Source of the DNA: Ophiura sarsii
Taxonomy: Eukaryota; Echinodermata; Ophiuroidea; Amphilepidida; Ophiuridae
Length of the DNA: 64,000 nt
Reading direction: 5' to 3'
NCBI GenBank assembly: GCA_035610835.1
Contig: CM069444.1
Span: 4,825,172 to 4,889,171 of the forward strand
The position numbers and the translations under genes are program-made. The notes below the pieces were generated by a model. The model was not told where the DNA came from. It ran no database searches and saw only the letters and a list, made by a program, of their open reading frames with translations. Positions 1 through 13,404 of this stretch are shown here, piece by piece (position 1 is the first letter of the stretch; the number at the start of each line of letters is the position of its first letter).

Positions 1-166
1 GGGAAAAAAGGTACATTTTGGTTATAAACAAGTGATAGAAGTTTGCATTTTGGGGGACACATGCGCGCGTAGCGCGCGATTTTTTTTTGTACAACGGGAT
101 GAAATTCCAAGATCGGGAAGAAAATGGGTTTGCCCCCCCTGACAAGGAAAGCTGGCTACGCCACTG
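1..166. mobile_element. Right end of a CAGTGGCGTAGCC-type (hAT-like) element
   Basis: Ends GGCTACGCCACTG at 166, the inverted form of the terminal repeat seen in complete copies at 40736-40995 and 44402-45065. The left end is outside the window. Confidence 0.45.
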
Positions 167-341
167 AACTCCGCTTTGGGAAGTCCGATTAAAAAAAGAG
201 AGGTACCACTGTAAAGCTGAAGATCTCTTGTTTAATAATCAATTACTAACTCAATTTTGATATCTTGCCCAATGGTGTCTGGTTTGGGTAGAACACGTCA
301 CATTTACTGTTTTTACATTACAGTAAAACACAGTGATGAGG

Positions 342-668
342 TACAGTCCAACCTGGGATATCCAGACATGATGGGACCAAGCAATGGCCGGATAAGTAAA
401 ATATCTGGATAAGCGAATTATGTGTAAATCTGCATTGACTGTCCTGAAGTGCTGATCAATTGGGACAATAGAAGGGTACTGAATGGGGATAATTACAGTG
501 TCAATGTATTATTTAAGCACTAAACAGCTCTACCAACATCAATAGATGGCCTTCAAATGCTTCAGAGTGTGAAAAGGCTGGAAAAAACTCTATTTCTCTT
601 TGGATAATTTAGCAAGAAAACAGAGTTATCCGGATAAAAGGGGGTCGGATAACTGAGGTTGGACTGTA
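342..668. mobile_element. TA-flanked MITE with TACAGTCCAACCT termini
   Basis: The two ends are inverted copies (TACAGTCCAACCT and AGGTTGGACTGTA), each with a TA dinucleotide at its border as expected for a Tc1/mariner/pogo target. No coding capacity in 327 bp. Confidence 0.65.
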
Positions 669-959
669 TTCCAATTGCTGGACGTCCTTTGTAATTGCTG
701 AATACCAAAACGCAAATTAAATCCATGTCAACTTAGATCCACAAATGAATGAAAGTAAATGAATGCCAAAGGACATGGACTCATCCAAAATCTACTCATC
801 CAAAACAACACATCAAAGTGTAGAGAGAATAATAAAGAAAACAGGGTGGGAAAAACAGAAAAGGTTTCTTAGCATTTATAAATGTTGAAAACTTGAAATT
901 CCTTTAGGTAAGAGAGGAAGAATTTGGACACAAATCTGTTGAAATATTTGTGAAGATTA

Positions 960-1138
960 GATTATCAAGCATCCATGTCAGATTTGTGACAAGACGTACA
1001 AAGGTGAGACCGGTCACCGTTTACGGCACACATGAAAAGGAACATAGGACAGAAACGCACACAATGACAGGCTGAAAATTCACTCGCAGGGCAAGGATAG
1101 AGAATCCATTGGATCAGTCACAAAGCCAATAATGACAT
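960..1138 (+). pseudogene. Possible degraded GIY-YIG fragment
   Basis: A stop-interrupted frame reads CQICDKTYKGETGHRL, resembling the C..C...Y.GET....L core of GIY-YIG endonucleases in Penelope-like elements. Only this short motif supports it. Confidence 0.22.
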
Positions 1139-1375
1139 GAAACGGCACCTTATGAATGGTGACGAGGGGGCCTATCAACTTATAGTCACACATGAAACAG
1201 CACCTTATGAATGGTCACAAGGGGGCCTACCAACTTATGGTCACACATGAAACAGCACCTTATGAATGGTCACAAGGGGGCCTACCAACTTATAGTCACA
1301 CATGAAACAGCACCTTATGAATGGTGACGAGGGGGCCTATCAACTTATAGTCACACATGAAACAGCACCTTATTA
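1139..1375. repeat. 55-bp tandem repeat, about 4.2 units
   Basis: Units start GAAACRGCACCTTATGAATG at 1139, 1194, 1249, 1304 and 1359, an exact 55-base period. Units differ by a few substitutions. The array abuts the LINE fragment that follows. Confidence 0.9.
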
Positions 1376-1405
1376 CATTCAGGCCACACGAGTCCAATTC
1401 TAGCG

Positions 1406-2137
1406 TTGACCGCATTGAACGTTGCATTAGCGATATCAAAAGCTAGATTATCACAAATAAACTTATGCCCAAAGACAGCCAGACAGAGCTCCTCCATCTC
1501 ACTAGGCTCTCAGTTTGTTAACGTTGGCGATGCGAACGTTTCCCCCTCTTCCTCTGCACGCAACTTGGGCGTTATCATTGATGAAAAAATGACTCTATCC
1601 CAACATGTCAGCAACGTCTGCAAGAGTGCTTCGTTTGCTCTCTACAACATCGTTGTTCAGAAAATATCTAGATCGGGCTTCCAAAGAGAAGCTTGTTCAT
1701 TTGTTACATCACGCCTAGATAACTGTAACAGCTTGTTATTTGGACTCCCTAGCGCAGATCATGACAGATTCCAAAGAGAGCAGAATTTTGCAGCTCGGTT
1801 AGTTACCCGTGTTGGAGGTCGTGTACATATGCAACCTGTTCTGCGTCAACTTCATTGGTTGCCGGTCCACAAACGGATTATCTTTAAGATGATCCTACTG
1901 ATATTTAAGATCATCCACGGATTAGCACCTCAATATCTGGTTGAACTGCTAACTATCTACAAACCAAGTCGCTCACTGCGCTGCTCCACGGAAGTACTCT
2001 TGCAACCACCATCATATAGAGCTGTTCAAACATCAACCTATGGGGAAAGTGCATTTGCAGCCGCCGATTCAATACTATGGAACCGCATGCCTGCTAAAAC
2101 CCGTGCAATAGACTCTCTCACCTGTTTCAAACTTTAA
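1406..2137 (+). pseudogene. LINE (CR1/L2/jockey-like) ORF2 C-terminal fragment
   Basis: An open stretch of about 240 codons with LGVIIDEKMTLSQHV, SRLDNCNSLLFGLP, HWLPVHKRIIFKM and FKIIHGLAPQYL. These are conserved in the segment downstream of the reverse transcriptase of CR1/L2-type non-LTR retrotransposons. The RT catalytic motifs are missing, so this is a 5'-truncated dead copy. Confidence 0.8.
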
Positions 2138-2433
2138 AAAATTATATTCTTTTTTCCCACACCTTTATTGTCCTCCTTTTCTCATTTTCATTTATTTTTC
2201 TCACCCAGCACTTAATTCTTCCCCAACAGAAGAATGTTGGGAAATTATTATTCTCCCCATCTCTGGGGAAATTAATGATCGAATAAACACCCTGGCCCTG
2301 TATCACATTTTTAATGAGGAAAAAAAGAAATCCCTCAAAATAGGAAACACTTTTTATCCTGGCATGCGGTTCCCAAGTTTTTTAGAAGGACTATTATGCT
2401 TCCGTATGAGAAATAAAGTGAACTATGTAACCC

Positions 2434-2584
2434 CCCCCCCCCTCCCGGGTAGAAGATATACTAACCTTTACGACCTACTTGATAAATCTCTCCGACCAGT
2501 AGATCCCCCCCCCCCCCCTCCTCCCGGGTAGAAGATATACTAACCTTTACGACCTACTTGATAAATCTCTCCGACCAGTAGATA
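2434..2584. repeat. Direct duplication of about 80 bp, each copy headed by a poly-C run
   Basis: The segment CTCCCGGGTAGAAGATATAC through CCGACCAGTAGAT occurs twice in a row, each time after 10-13 C. A slippage or assembly effect at the C run is possible. Confidence 0.75.
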
Positions 2585-3469
2585 GATCTTGGTATCTAAA
2601 ATCACACAGAAAACAAAGAGTTAATGAAACCATTATGTGTCACTTGGGGGATCATATACATGTACAGCAATACAATATTACTCAGTGAAATTTGATTTGA
2701 TTCCAAGATTGTTTAGGGGGGCCTCCGCAGGTTTCAATATTTTGAATGCAAGCTGCTGAATTCGGCAGGCTTATGGCTTGCATTTAAATATTTCAAATTT
2801 TGACCAAAGTACTGACTGGACTCATGATGTTTTATTCGAGTATGACAATTATCATAATTGATTATCAAATGGTGCATACAAGTCTGTCAACTTGTGGTGG
2901 GGTATGATCCCCCCCCCCCCCCCTACATATTTTGTGTCACTTCAAACAATTCTTGGTTGGGTTTTCCAGAAGAATGATCATTTTGGCAAGTAGCCATATC
3001 TGACAGTATTTATGTATGTACAGTTATAAACAAAAATTGGTGCTACCACACATAAAATGGCATTTTCTTTAATGATAAAGGGACACACCATTAGATTCTT
3101 AGGGGGGGGGGGATGGAAGCTAAAACAAAACAAAATGCCTGATCCAGCTTCCATGTCCCCTGAAAATCTAATAGTCAGTCATTCATGCTTGCAAAATGGA
3201 TGGCTCTGACAACCTCCTGGCCTTGCATTTCATCATATAAATGCATAGGCTACAAATGAAGAGCTTTGTTGCAAAAGGGCTATGGTGCATTTTTCAAAAA
3301 TGAGTTTGATATAGAAATTGTATATGGCACAATCATATGTTTCAAGGAAACAAAGTCATTTTTTTCAAAAATACCTACATCTCATTGTATACAGCCATTG
3401 AAGTTGTTGTTTTGTTGCAAAAGGGCTTGTGTCCATAATTAATTCTGGATACAAGCCCTTTTGCATCCC

Positions 3470-3905
3470 ACCACAAACCCCCTCCCTTTCCCATCCCCAC
3501 CACTAACCCCTCCCCTTCCATTCACAAAACCCCTCCCCCACCACAAAACCCTCTCCCACCACTAACACCCTACCCTAACCCCATGCAACCACGCCACCAC
3601 AACCCCCTCCCCATCACAATCCCCCACCCTAAAACACCTCCCCCACCACAAAACACCCTACCCAACCGCAACACCCCATGCATCCACGCCTTAATCACCC
3701 CTTCCCCACCACAAACCCTCTCCCCAGGGTCATCTCATCCTCATTCGCCATCACAAACCCTGCCCTCCAACACAACCCCTCCCTACCACTAAACCCCTCC
3801 CCAACCACAAATACCCTCCCCCATCACTAACCCCCTCCCAACCACAATACCATCCCCGTCACTAAACCCCCTCCCTATACCCCCACCTCACACCAAACCC
3901 CCTAT
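3470..3905. repeat. C-rich degenerate minisatellite
   Basis: Loose repeats of CCCCTCCCACCACAAA-like words with almost no G. Open frames here are Pro/Thr-rich by composition and not credible genes. Confidence 0.7.
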
Positions 3906-5726
3906 TACAAAAATCACATGGTATCGTTGCGCCTCCCATCACTACAAACACTTTTTACAATAGACAACACTCTTACTTGATGCTGAATTGATGTAGGGGC
4001 CTAACTGACACACCCCTTGTATTTCATTGGCCACAAGTACTCATTAAGACCAGATATAGTGCTGGGAGATATCAAGCCTCTCAGTCTCAAACCCCCAAAA
4101 TCACAAATGTTCTTCATCTCTTCAATTCAACAAGTATCAGAATTTGCTTAATTAATTCAAACAGGAAATTAAACAGAAACCTTACCCCAACAGATTTTTG
4201 CTCCATTGGAACAATTATTTTGGGGGCAATGTCTGGCTAGACGTCCCGTAACTCAAGTGCGCATGCTCAAACCAATTAATGATACGTTGTAGCTATACGG
4301 TTTATTCCGTACGGGACGTGAGGCAAGATATAGCCATTTTGGGTTTCAAACATGAAAAATAGTGAATTTATTACGCATTTTGTCTTGGTGGCCGAATTTG
4401 CCCACTAAATCATTGGGACAATTCGGCCACCTGCAAGGAATGTGCTTGTTGAATGAATCGAATCATTGATGATAAAAAAATACGACCTACCCGCAGCTTT
4501 CAAGCTTTGCAATAGCCACATATTGATTTCAAATATTGCAAATATATTTCGGAGACATGAAAATATCGATAAAATGATAAGTTAATCCCAGAAACCGGGT
4601 CAGAAACCCACAAATTCACGTCCCGCGTTATTATTGCAAATCTTAATTTTCGCCACTTTTCGTTTCCATTCCGTCCTACGGGCTGGCGATATTATTGTAA
4701 TTGTACATGATAGATGGCGCTATTTTGTAGCGATGAGCGATTTAGGCCAGACGATGGCAGACTTTGAGACGAGAATTGACGCCATTGGATTTGGGATTCG
4801 AGGATTCGACGGGTATCCGCGATTACGTGTAAAACCAATACGAATGAAAGAAGCGGTAATTTCGGAATTACCGCTTCAGACCACAACCCTGTGTTAGTGT
4901 TCTTGCCGGTGCTCATATTTTCCTGACACCATCCGTCCGTGGAATCTACTGCCCCAGCAGGTCGTCGGACTCTCCATCGCCGGCTCTCCATAACTAGACG
5001 TCTTCAAGACCAGGGTCTGTGACGCCCCGTTCACCTAGTCATCCCCGAGTCATCGCTCCGCAACAATATTATTAAACATTTTTTAATGCCAATGGAGTGT
5101 CTGTCTACTCCAACCTGAATGCACCTCACTGACACTTGTGCGAGCCCATACTCATAGACAGAGATGTATGCACAGTATAGGAAGATGATGATGATGATGA
5201 TGATGACACAGGGACAAACCACATAGGAGGAAGTCTGGAGATATGACAAGGCTGATTACTGGGGAATGAAAAGTCACCTTGCTTCCACAAACTGGTCAAG
5301 TGTTTTCCAGAATAAAGATCCTGAAATTGCTTGCTCCAATGTCACTGATATCATCTGCGATGGACTTATTCACACCAAAGCTTGTGCTTGTGGATGGTTT
5401 AATACTATATCGACAACACAGTGATAACTTGCAAGCTTCCAGGGGAGACTACTTTTGCGCGGCAGTGTATTCGAGGGCTTAGAGGTATATAGAACTGACT
5501 ATGTCCATTTTGACTTTTTGGACATACACCTGCTGGACATGGCCTGTTTTGCAACAAAACTAAAAAACACCTTCACGGACATAATCAAAAGGGGGGTACA
5601 TAGACATAGACACTTTTTTCCACAGAAAGAAAGTTCATATCTATGTTACTTGTACAATTATCTGGACAAAGTCAAAATGGACATAGTCAGTTCTACCTCT
5701 AAGCCCTCGGTATATTAAAATACATA
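3906..5726. other. No gene recognised; small hairpin and a (GAT)n tract
   Basis: A 10-bp perfect inverted repeat (4241-4250 with 4310-4319, ACGTCCCGTA) and a GAT trinucleotide tract at 5184-5205 are visible. Short frames show no domain pattern or splice context. Confidence 0.4.
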
Positions 5727-6411
5727 TACAGGCTGTAACCAAAAAAAGTTATACAGTTTTGAAAACAAATATTAAAAATATCTCCCGTGGAATTTCTGTT
5801 TCGAGTTTTAATGGCCTGCGAGGGGAATTTTCTTAGCTTTCGAATAAGCTTTAATTAATTGTTTCATGCCGATCAATGGTCGGTAAGCAGAGATATGATC
5901 AATTGTCTAAAGTAGTCATGAAATCACCTGGGCCACTTTGGTTTAATCAATGTTAAAATCACTGGGATGAATATGAATGGAATCGAACCAGGAACATAGC
6001 AGTAGAGCGCTCTTGTTAGACAACAATGGCTCGTTGAAAGTGGTTAAAGTGTTACAAAGAAGGTTAGGTCTTTACAAATATTATTTATTTATTTTATGAA
6101 TTTTTATGATTTAAACTATTTGAAAAAAGAATTATATTGTTCTCTCTAATGTTCCTTGCATGATACCCTAACCATTTAATTTATACAAGCAAGATTGTAT
6201 GATATTATTGTGAAAGTGGCCCAACCCGATTTCTAGACGACTTAGTAGATTGGTCATAACTTTTAAACGCAAGTATATAGTTAAAAAGACCAAATAAAAT
6301 GATTCTGGTAGCCAAAACGAAACTTAACACAGAGTTTTTGACATTGCATGATTTTAACATTGAATTAAAAATAAAATTGCGATTGTATAACTTTTTTTGT
6401 TACAGTCTGTA
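5727..6411. mobile_element. TA-flanked element, TACAGNCTGTAAC family, copy 1
   Basis: Ends TACAGGCTGTAACCAAAAAA and the inverse at 6411, bordered by TA. The interior aligns in reverse with 62064-63087. Non-coding, so a nonautonomous Tc1/mariner-like element. Confidence 0.75.
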
Positions 6412-6778
6412 CATGCAGTACAGTTATCGTAAGATGCTAAGTGCATATTGCATTTGATCGGTGCTATTTTGTGGTGTACTCAGGGACTTTCCGAGATACG
6501 ATTAAAACCTTAGGTTGTGGTTGTGGGGGACCGCTCGATAGTCCGACGGTTCTAAAATCCGCTATGACAATTATTTTATTTTCAAACGAAAATATGGTTC
6601 ATGATTTCTCAGGGTTAACGATATTTACGTGAAACATGAAATCTATTTCATTGAATTGGTCTCTTTTTGCTAACGTACGTACATGCAGTATTGACAGGAA
6701 AGCTCCTTTTTGGAAACATTGCTATATGAAATAAGAATCGAATCATTAAAAATTAAAATATTGTTTTTTTTTATTAGA

Positions 6779-7120
6779 GGACCTTTTTACCCATTTGGAC
6801 TAAAGAACAGGGTATAAGATTTGGACTATCGAACCCGTTTAAAGATTCAGACTAAAGAACCTTTTTTTTAAATTCGGATTGAAGAACCTATTTATTCAAT
6901 ATTCGGACTAAAGAACCTTTTTAAGTATTCGGATTACCGAACCTTTTTCAATAATCGGATTATAGAACATGGTCATAGTATTCGGACTAAAGAACCATTA
7001 TTCATGTTTGGATTATAGAACTTTAGTTTTCACTTTCGGATTATAGCACCTTCGTACTATAGAACATTATTTTTGTTCGGGCTATAGAGGCGTCGGATTA
7101 TAGAACCGTCGGACTATAGA
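6779..7120. repeat. Degenerate tandem array of GGACTAAAGAACC units
   Basis: About ten units of roughly 30 bp alternating GGAYTATAGAAC and GGACTAAAGAACC words separated by T-rich spacers. No coding potential. Confidence 0.75.
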
Positions 7121-8510
7121 CATGTCACCGTGGTTGTAACGACCGGAAAATGGCGCATGTTGCTAACTTGGGACATTGGTGGTTTGGATTTGCGGTCAAT
7201 ATTATCATTGAAATGTTAAAGAATGCTACAAATTAACGGGTATTAATCTGGTAGAGTTATTAGTTTATGAATTTGCAAATAACACTAAGTATACAATTTC
7301 TTACTTTATCTAAAGACCCTCGTCTACGGGACGCGAATGCCGTCATTGAATTCAAAGATGCTCGCTGGCTACAGAAAACTGTGTAATAGCTCAAAACAAA
7401 AATGCAGTTTTGCCTTTTTCTGAAAGGTTTTGGAGTTATTGGTTATTATAGACCTATATGAAAAATGGTAGATGTTTTGAAACATTTTGGCGTAACATTT
7501 ATTATGCTACAGGCCTGCTTGAATTTTTTTTACATATCAACAAAGTGCTGAGTCATTTCTTGGGCCAACGTTATCAAAATTGTAAAATTCATTTTGAAAA
7601 TAATATGTTAGTGCCAATGAAACATGACTCGGTATTGAAATATGTAAATAGAATATGAAAAAATTCACATTCTTACTGGTTCTTAGACATTTTGGGGCAC
7701 TTTGGGCCTAATAGTACAATTTCTGTTATTGAATGATTACAATATGACATCTAAAATATATGCAGTCGAAAACTTGGCTTGCTTTATACATACTGCTATT
7801 TACACGTTAACTACGAAAACTGTATAACACATGGGTTTCATGAGACATGTAGGCCTATCGTTTGTACACTATAAATAATATATAAACGTGTTTGTAAAGA
7901 AACTACTGCCTGATTTCTATGTTGTCATTCACTTATTTCTACGGTGCATTCTAACCGTTGGAGCATATTGGATCCGTTGCCCCAATGACGGGGTAACCGT
8001 GTACGGTTAATAAATTCGCAACCGGGTCCACGCCAAGTAAAATGTTCAGTTAGTTTTAATTGTACTAAATTGATCATATCCCGGTAGCGATTCGTTACCG
8101 TAAACAACATTTGATACCTGACGGAGTAAAGCGCATAGCACATGTAGTACATTGTACAGCAATACAGTAAGTGTGTACGGTTAATAAATTCGCATCCCGG
8201 TAGTTGGTGGTGAAATTAAATAGGATAAAAGTGTATTTTGATAGAAGACTATTTTTTTAATTAATTTAACTCATGTGACCCTTTTTTTATACACCCTGGG
8301 TGATAGAGGCGTGACTGACCTTCAAGAGTGTATTAAAACTAAACTAATCTATAAGTCATTTAATTTTCAAGATGGAATAGGCCTAAGCGTATTGATGATA
8401 ATCGATGCATCGACCCGGTGTGACGTCAAGAAGGACATGCAAATATACTTGGGACAATTGTTATTCACTTATCGATCGATTTATTGGATTTTATATTTAT
8501 TTATTTATTT
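7121..8510. other. No gene recognised
   Basis: AT-rich sequence. A short direct repeat TGTACGGTTAATAAATTCGC occurs near 8000 and 8172. No exon, RNA gene or element boundary could be supported. Confidence 0.35.
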
Positions 8511-10294
8511 ATTCGGAAATCACTTTCAAAGCAGCGGCACCCACCTGGAGGTGGTGCATCCAAAGAATACAAAAACAAGAGTAAAATACACAAAGAATAC
8601 AAATAAATACACTGTACAATGATAATACAAAAGAGAGAAAATAAGTAAAATAAACATACAATCATGAATATCATGGATATTATATCATAGACAAAGATGG
8701 GTTAATCAGCTTATATCATGAATCGTAACGTGGAGTGTGTACATTAACTAATGTCATTATTACTGCTATTATTATCATTCAACAAAACTGTCCTACATGA
8801 CCATGCACGTTTTAAATAAGATTTACAAAATATATCAAACTGTTTATCAATCAATGCATCATATGAGTAATTACTCACCATGGGGGTGACATTTAAACAC
8901 GTACTACCTAAAATTAAACAAATTTGTGTATCATTGTCACTGACATTAAAGAAATGCCATACATAGGAGAGATCTACTCGGCGGAGATTCAATTCTAAGT
9001 TGTGAAGCTCATTGTCGCGAATTGCACGTAGAGACTTACATGAAAGCATAAAATGTTTGATATCTTCACAACCACTATTACAAAGTAAGCACATACCGTC
9101 ATTATTAACTTCCCACGAACTTAGTTTGCCATTTAGAGGAAGCGTGTTAGAACGAGCTTTGAACTTCAAGCTTGCCCCGTAGAAATCAAGCTTGTCCTTC
9201 AAATAACTTTCCAAATATGGGTGTGTTTTGAACTGAACATAAAATGTTAAAGAAGATTTGTCACATACATTTTTATACCATCTATCATAATCTTGTTGAG
9301 CACTAATTCTTTTAAACACTTGGACCCATCCGGGGTTATTAGGTTGTATGCTTGAAAAGTTAAAGTCCATACCGTGATCACATAAGATATGATTGATTGA
9401 GTCAAGCCATTTCCATCTTAATTTAGTACCATGATCATGAATAATAAACATTGCATTGAGTAATAATTTAGGCCATCTGTGAGGGCCCATATTATGAAGA
9501 CGTGAATAATAATTTGCTTTAATCCTGTTATGGGTAGATTCTATGGTATCCCAGCCTAAATCGCCCAAGAGTGACATTGACGGTGTATTACGCGGGGCTT
9601 TTAGAATTGATCTTGCCATTTGAAATTGAAGAGATTCAAGTTTCTTGTAGTCACTAGCACTATAAGTAGAAATCGCGCATGCATAATTTATAGATGGCAA
9701 TGCAAGTGACCTCCACAACACATCCCCATAATACACCCTGTCAAAGTCCTCATGATTATTGATAATGGATTTAATATAGCCAATCAATTTATTACCTTTA
9801 CAAATTACCTCATTGACGTGCGTATGATCTGACAGATTCCTCGTGATATGAATACCTAAGTATTTGTAACTGACAACCTCTTTGATAATGTCATCCCCTA
9901 ATTTCCATAGTTTGTTTTTGTTGATTTTTTTACCAACAACTAGGACATTAGATTTTGTGTGGTTAAATTGAAGTTTCCACCTCTTAGAAAACTCGGCGGC
10001 AATGTTAAGCATACGGTTTAAATCAGTTTCATTCTCAGCAATAAGTACAACATCATCAGCCCAAAAAAGGGAACTAATATTAACATTACAAATATTTATA
10101 CCAACATTTTGAGAAGCTAACATTTTTGCTAATTCGTGTATGTAAATGCAAAATAAAACGGGCGACAAAACACAACCTTGCTTCAGTCCTTCATCAATTT
10201 CAAAAAAGTCAGTAACAATATCCCCAAATCTAACATTACATAACACATTATTATATAAGCTATCAATAATATTCCAAACTTTACCACGAATACG
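8511..10294 (-). pseudogene. Non-LTR retrotransposon, 5'-truncated copy (left arm of a palindrome)
   Basis: On the minus strand 10246-8744 gives 500 open codons: RT motif B (GLKQGCVLSPVLF), motif C as FWADDVVL, the thumb region, and a terminal Cys-His knuckle (CLLCNSGCEDIKHFMLSC). The 3' UTR ends in an (AAAT)n tail at about 8493-8512. RT motif A is missing. It differs from the right-hand copy by very few residues, so it is young, but dead for lack of its 5' half. Confidence 0.88.
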
Positions 10295-10335
10295 AATATA
10301 AGAAATGCATAGGATGATGATTCATATTGAAATAG

Positions 10336-12388
10336 AATATAACTTTAACATCCTGTATCTCTAAAATCTTCAACCGCTTAATATGTAATTGCATTACTAC
10401 TTTTATTGAAGATAATAACATATTATCTGAAATTCAAGGGGGGTTCAGAAAAGACCACAGATGCGAAGATCATGTTTTCACGCTTAAAAGCATCGTAGCC
10501 ACTAGACTAGCCGAGGAAAAGTCTACCCATCTAGCTTTCTTGGACTTCCGTAAAGCTTTCGATACAGTGTGGCGAGATGGTCTATTATCGGTTGCGTGGA
10601 ATATTGGTATTCGTGGTAAAGTTTGGAATATTATTGATAGCTTATATAATAATGTGTTATGTAATGTTAGATTTGGGGATATGGTTACTGACTTTTTTGA
10701 AATTGATGAAGGACTGAAGCAAGGTTGTGTTTTGTCGCCCGTTTTATTTTGCATTTACATACACGAATTAGCAAAAATGTTAGCTTCTCAAAATGTTGGT
10801 ATAAATATTTGTAATGTTAATATTAGTTCCCTTTTTTGGGCTGATGATGTTGTACTTATTGCTGAGAATGAAACTGATTTAAACCGTATGCTTAACATTG
10901 CCGCCGAGTTTTCTAAGAGGTGGAAACTTCAATTTAACCACACAAAATCTAATGTCCTAGTTGTTGGTAAAAAAATCAACAAAAACAAACTATGGAAATT
11001 AGGGGATGACATTATCAAAGAGGTTGTCAGTTACAAATACTTAGGTATTCATATCACGAGGAATCTGTCAGATCATACGCACGTCAATGAGGTAATTTGT
11101 AAAGGTAATAAATTGATTGGCTATATTAAATCCATTATCAATAATCATGAGGACTTTGACAGGGTGTATTATGGGGATGTGTTGTGGAGGTCACTTGCAT
11201 TGCCATCTATAAATTATGCATGCGCGATTTCTACTTATAGTGCTAGTGACTACAAGAAACTTGAATCTCTTCAATTTCAAATGGCAAGATCAATTCTAAA
11301 AGCCCCGCGTAATACACCGTCAATGTCACTCTTGGGCGATTTAGGCTGGGATACCATAGAATCTACCCATAATAGGATTAAAGCAAATTATTATTCACGT
11401 CTTCATAATATGGGCCCTCACAGATGGCCTAAATTATTACTCAATGCAATGTTTATTATTCATGATCATGGTACTAAATTAAGATGGAAATGGCTTGACT
11501 CAATCAATCATATCTTATGTGATCACGGTATGGACTTTAACTTTTCAAGCATACAACCTAATAACCCCGGATGGGTCCAAGTGTTTAAAAGAATTAGTGC
11601 TCAACAAGATTATGATAGATGGTATAAAAATGTATGTGACAAATCTTCTTTAAAATTTTATGTTCAGTTCAAAACACACCCATATTTGGAAAGTTATTTG
11701 AAGGACAAGCTTGATTTCTACGGGGCAAGCTTGAAGTTCAAAGCTCGTTCTAACACGCTTCCTCTAAATGGCAAACTAAGTTCGTGGGAGGTTAATAATG
11801 ACGGTATGTGCTTACTTTGTAATAGTGGTTGTGAAGATATCAAACATTTTATGCTTTCATGTAAGTCTCTACGTGCAATTCGCGACAATGAGCTTCACAA
11901 CTTAGAATTGAATCTCCGCCGAGTAGATCTCTCCTATGTATGGCATTTCTTTAATGTTAGTGACAATGATACACAAATTTGTTTAATTTTAGGTAGTACG
12001 TGTTTAAATGTCACCCCCATGGTGAGTAATTACTCATATGATGCATTGATTGATAAACAGTTTGATATATTTTGTAAATCTTATTTAAAACGTGCATGGT
12101 CATGTAGGACAGTTTTGTTGAATGATAATAATAGCAGTAATAATGACATTAGTTAATGTACACACTCCACGTTACGATTCATGATATAAGCTGATTAACC
12201 CATCTTTGTCTATGATATAATATCCATGATATTCATGATTGTATGTTTATTTTACTTATTTTCTCTCTTTTGTATTATCATTGTACAGTGTATTTATTTG
12301 TATTCTTTGTGTATTTTACTCTTGTTTTTGTATTCTTTGGATGCACCACCTCCAGGTGGGTGCCGCTGCTTTGAAAGTGATTTCCGAA

Positions 12389-12417
<29 letters not shown>
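10336..12417 (+). pseudogene. Non-LTR retrotransposon, 5'-truncated copy (right arm of a palindrome)
   Basis: The frame is open from about 10336, just after a stop, to 12156 (about 606 codons). It begins within the RT domain at ITLTSCISKIF, then has EIQGGFRKDHR, motif A FLDFRKAFDTVW, motif B QGCVLSPVLF, motif C FWADDVVL and the C-terminal Cys-His knuckle. The 3' UTR ends in (AATA)n. The endonuclease and ORF1 are missing. The 5' ends of both copies face each other about 42 bp apart. Confidence 0.88.
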
Positions 12418-12419
<2 letters not shown>

Positions 12420-12465
12420 AATATAAAAACATAAAAATCATGATTAACGTACGTTATTGAGTTAC

Positions 12466-12660
12466 AAGGAATTGGGCTGTTTTTTGTTTTTGTTTTTGTT
12501 TTTGTTTTTGTTTGTTTGTTTGTTTGTTTGTGTGTTTTTTTTTTTGGGGGGGGTATTTATATATGTGGTTTTTTTGTTGTTGTTTTTTGTTTGTTTGTTT
12601 GTTGTTGTTGTTTTTTTTTTTTTGGGGGGGGGTATGTATAATATACTTTGTATATATATA
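12466..12660. repeat. T/G-rich simple repeat
   Basis: (GTTTTT)n, (GTTT)n and GTTGTT tracts with two G runs. Overlapping frames translate to Phe/Leu or Asn/Lys runs and are not genes. Confidence 0.85.
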
Positions 12661-12965
12661 AGGTATACAGGTATATGCCGAGTCTCTTTTTTGCCCAAAT
12701 TACATAATCATGGGGTATGGTATGGTATGATTTATGCTGGAGAGCCCCTAAACTTGGGTCCCAAATCGCGAAAAAAACCAGTTAAATCAGCCATATTTCA
12801 AAATACCCTAAAATTGAATAACGATTTCAAACGTAGCGGCACACCCCGTCAAAAAAAGAAGGTGAGCCCCGGAGCTAAGGAAGATTAATCCCTTCATCAC
12901 GGGTCTCTATAGCCTTTCAAAATCTACGTGTACAGATGAAGTTATACCCGGATTGTTCGTATAAT

Positions 12966-13404
12966 GGGCTATCCCAGATAATAATGAACCCCCCTATAGA
13001 GGACAATTTTATTTTTTTATTCTTTAGTCCGGAATTCCATGACTCCCTCTATGAAAAGTATATGGAATTCCAGATCAAACTTCAAAAAAGTATGGAATTC
13101 CAGATCAAACTTTAAAAAAAGTATATCAAACTTCAAAAAAAGTATGGAATTCCAGATCAAACTTTAAAAAAAAGTATGGAATTCCAAATCAAACAAAGTA
13201 TGGAATTGGTGGGGAAAAGTCTGGAATTCCGATGTCCTCTAGGGGGGGTCTAAATTGTGAAAAAGTCTGGAATTCCAAGAACATGTGCCAAAAAGGTATG
13301 GAATTCCATTGAAAAATTGGTGGGGAAAAAAGTCTGGAATTCCGATGTCCTCTATGGGGGGGGGGGGGGGGGGGGGGGATCATCATTATCTGGAATAGCC
13401 CAAT
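12966..13404. mobile_element. TIR element with internal GGAATTCC array
   Basis: Termini GGGCTATCCCAGATAATAAT and its inverse with few mismatches at 13404. Inside, about ten copies of TATGGAATTCC in roughly 30-bp units (13033-13365) and a G run. The target duplication is unclear. Confidence 0.65.

Noticed and set aside
1139..1375. CRISPR-like or regulatory iterated array
   Set aside because: Head-to-tail 55-bp units without unique spacers. An ordinary minisatellite.
3470..3905. Telomere or subtelomere repeat
   Set aside because: CCCTAACCCC-like strings appear only sporadically within a generic C-rich tract.
4634..4991. Overlapping plus and minus frames of about 90 codons
   Set aside because: No domain pattern, no splice context and no codon bias that I can judge; likely chance.
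8744..12156. Host gene family of two convergent or divergent genes
   Set aside because: Clear reverse-transcriptase motifs, A-rich 3' tails and 5' truncation show two retrotransposon copies.
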